From Anaeroplasmataceae bacterium (GTDB lineage Bacteria; Bacillota_I; Bacilli_A; Acholeplasmatales; Anaeroplasmataceae): a stretch of DNA of 6,436 bases. The notes below the pieces were generated by a model. That model ran no database searches and was not told where the DNA came from. It saw only the letters and a program-made list of their open reading frames with translations. Each line of letters opens with the position of its first letter. Position 1 is the stretch's first letter. Positions 5,830-6,436 of this stretch are shown piece after piece. The position numbers and the translations under genes are program-made. The stretch is taken from the NCBI GenBank assembly GCA_020025015.1, contig JAHHSV010000045.1, forward strand, positions 1-6,436, in the 5' to 3' direction.

Positions 5830-6436
5830 TTAACGTTTTTTTCTAAAAATAAACCAACTAACTGAAGCGATAATCCCTAGTCCTAAAATAGATCCAACTA
5901 CAATAGATACTATTGAAACTATATCAAATTCTGATGAATTATTATCTGGTAATGTATCATTATTATCTGGCTCAGTCGGAACAATTGGTTTATTATTATC
6001 TTCGAAATCAGGTTTTTCTTCAAGCCTTTCCCATACCGCATATAGGCTAACTACTTCCCCATCTACCGTACTTAAATTGCTAATATTTTCTTCATCACTA
6101 TATATTATATTTCCACTGCTTGAATCAGACCAACCTTTAAATTTATATCCATCTTTAATGAATACATTCTTAGCTAATTTTGTTTTTACGCCATAGTCTA
6201 ATACCTGACTAGGAATATTGCCCGTCCCACCATTAGCATTATACTTAATTGTATAGGTAATTGGCTTCCAGACTGCGTATAAATTTATAATTTCTCCATT
6301 TGTACTACTTAGATTTTTAGCATTGACATTATCAGTGTATATTACATCTCCAGTACTTGATGTTGACCAACCTGCAAAGCGATAGCCAGTCTTAGTAAAC
6401 GTATTTAAGCTTAGCTTAAAACTTGTATCATAAGCT
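5830..6436 (-). CDS. Cell-surface protein with InlB-type repeats, C-terminal part
   Basis: The gene enters from the right edge; 201 C-terminal residues are visible and the start is outside the window. Two InlB B-repeats (Listeria-Bacteroides repeat, Flg_new type, PF09479 as I recall) are present, with landmarks GYRFAGWST/GYKFKGWSD, LYAVWK/LYAVWE and YNANGGTG. They are followed by an acidic, proline- and asparagine-rich linker (about 137-168), a hydrophobic segment (172-197) and the tail RKKR. This is the layout of a Gram-positive wall- or membrane-anchored surface protein, with the repeats acting as a stalk and possibly an adhesive region further N-terminal. The residues where LPxTG would be expected are LPDNN (162-166), which is not a standard sortase motif. 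The reading frame, worked out by hand, is open across the whole segment and ends in TAA at 5830-5832. The repeat family is secure; the function of the missing N-terminus is unknown. Confidence 0.88.
   Translation of the reverse strand, partial: AYDTSFKLSLNTFTKTGYRFAGWSTSSTGDVIYTDNVNAKNLSSTNGEIINLYAVWKPITYTIKYNANGGTGNIPSQVLDYGVKTKLAKNVFIKDGYKFKGWSDSSSGNIIYSDEENISNLSTVDGEVVSLYAVWERLEEKPDFEDNNKPIVPTEPDNNDTLPDNNSSEFDIVSIVSIVVGSILGLGIIASVSWFIFRKKR
5845..5952 (-). other. C-terminal anchor: LPDNN, hydrophobic segment, RKKR tail
   Basis: LPDNN (codons 5938-5952) is followed by SSEFD, then about 26 hydrophobic residues (IVSIVSIVVG to SWFIF), then the basic tail RKKR just before the stop. The spacing from LP to the end of the protein equals that of a normal sortase signal, but Thr-Gly is replaced by Asn-Asn. 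It is either a diverged sorting signal or a plain transmembrane anchor. Confidence 0.6.
6028..6264 (-). repeat. InlB B-repeat, second (complete) copy
   Basis: These 79 residues run from PITYTIKYNANGGTG to LYAVWE. The GW tryptophan and the LYAVW block lie exactly 237 bases from the equivalents in the upstream copy, so the copies are in register with no insertion or deletion over the visible overlap. About half of the residues are identical (29 of 57 by my hand alignment). Confidence 0.85.
6265..6435 (-). repeat. InlB B-repeat, first copy, cut by the window edge
   Basis: The visible 57 residues run from AYDTSFKLSL to INLYAVWK and match the last 57 residues of the following copy in register. 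The N-terminal beta strand with the expected YNANGG motif must lie beyond the right edge, and more copies may follow there. Confidence 0.8.

Noticed and set aside
1..6436. Frequent AAGCC/GGCTT strings, often as TTAAGCC, considered as a possible distributed motif such as an uptake or chi-like sequence
   Set aside because: They occur in both orientations, mainly inside genes, and can be explained by codon use (Gly GGC before Leu TTA, Ala GCY). A genome-wide word count against a codon-shuffled control would be needed to claim more.

Overview
The window comes from an AT-rich Gram-positive bacterium of the Bacillota or a relative (Bacilli/Erysipelotrichia/RF39-like or Clostridia are all possible). 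Evidence for this: about one-third G+C by eye, strong AGGAGG-type ribosome binding sites, sigma-A-like promoters, a DUF4250 gene, a MacB/FtsX-type ABC transporter fused into one chain, and a surface protein with InlB-type repeats. TGA is used as a stop and TGG for Trp, so the standard bacterial code applies and this is not a Mycoplasma/Spiroplasma-type code. No rRNA, tRNA, CRISPR array, insertion sequence or phage gene was seen.

Layout from left to right: (1) 65-2458, minus, a fused ATPase-permease ABC transporter with a large extracytoplasmic domain and its own promoter at 2492-2520. (2) 2588-3868, minus, a metal-dependent amidohydrolase of the imidazolonepropionase-like group. (3) 3869-3986, a divergent promoter region. 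(4) 3987-4814, plus, a Cof-type HAD phosphatase, followed 19 bases later by a 58-residue DUF4250 protein (4834-5010); the two form a small operon ending in a hairpin terminator. (5) 5030-5656, minus, an L-2-amino-thiazoline-4-carboxylic acid (ATC) hydrolase-family protein, convergent with that operon. (6) 5830-6436, minus, the C-terminal 201 residues of a cell-surface protein with two InlB/Listeria-Bacteroides repeats, an acidic linker and a C-terminal membrane anchor. This last gene runs off the right edge.

The genes do not form one clear pathway. Most of the window looks like ordinary chromosome: a transporter, a hydrolase, a housekeeping-type phosphatase operon and a small cysteine-rich enzyme-like protein. 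The parts most worth a second look are the non-canonical LPDNN tail of the surface protein, the HAD-DUF4250 pair with a helix-turn-helix-like pattern in DUF4250, and the ATC hydrolase-like protein in an organism where its usual pathway is not evident. Two start codons (HAD and DUF4250) are placed downstream of the longest open frames because Shine-Dalgarno sequences decide them. I do not see convincing evidence of a new multi-gene system here.
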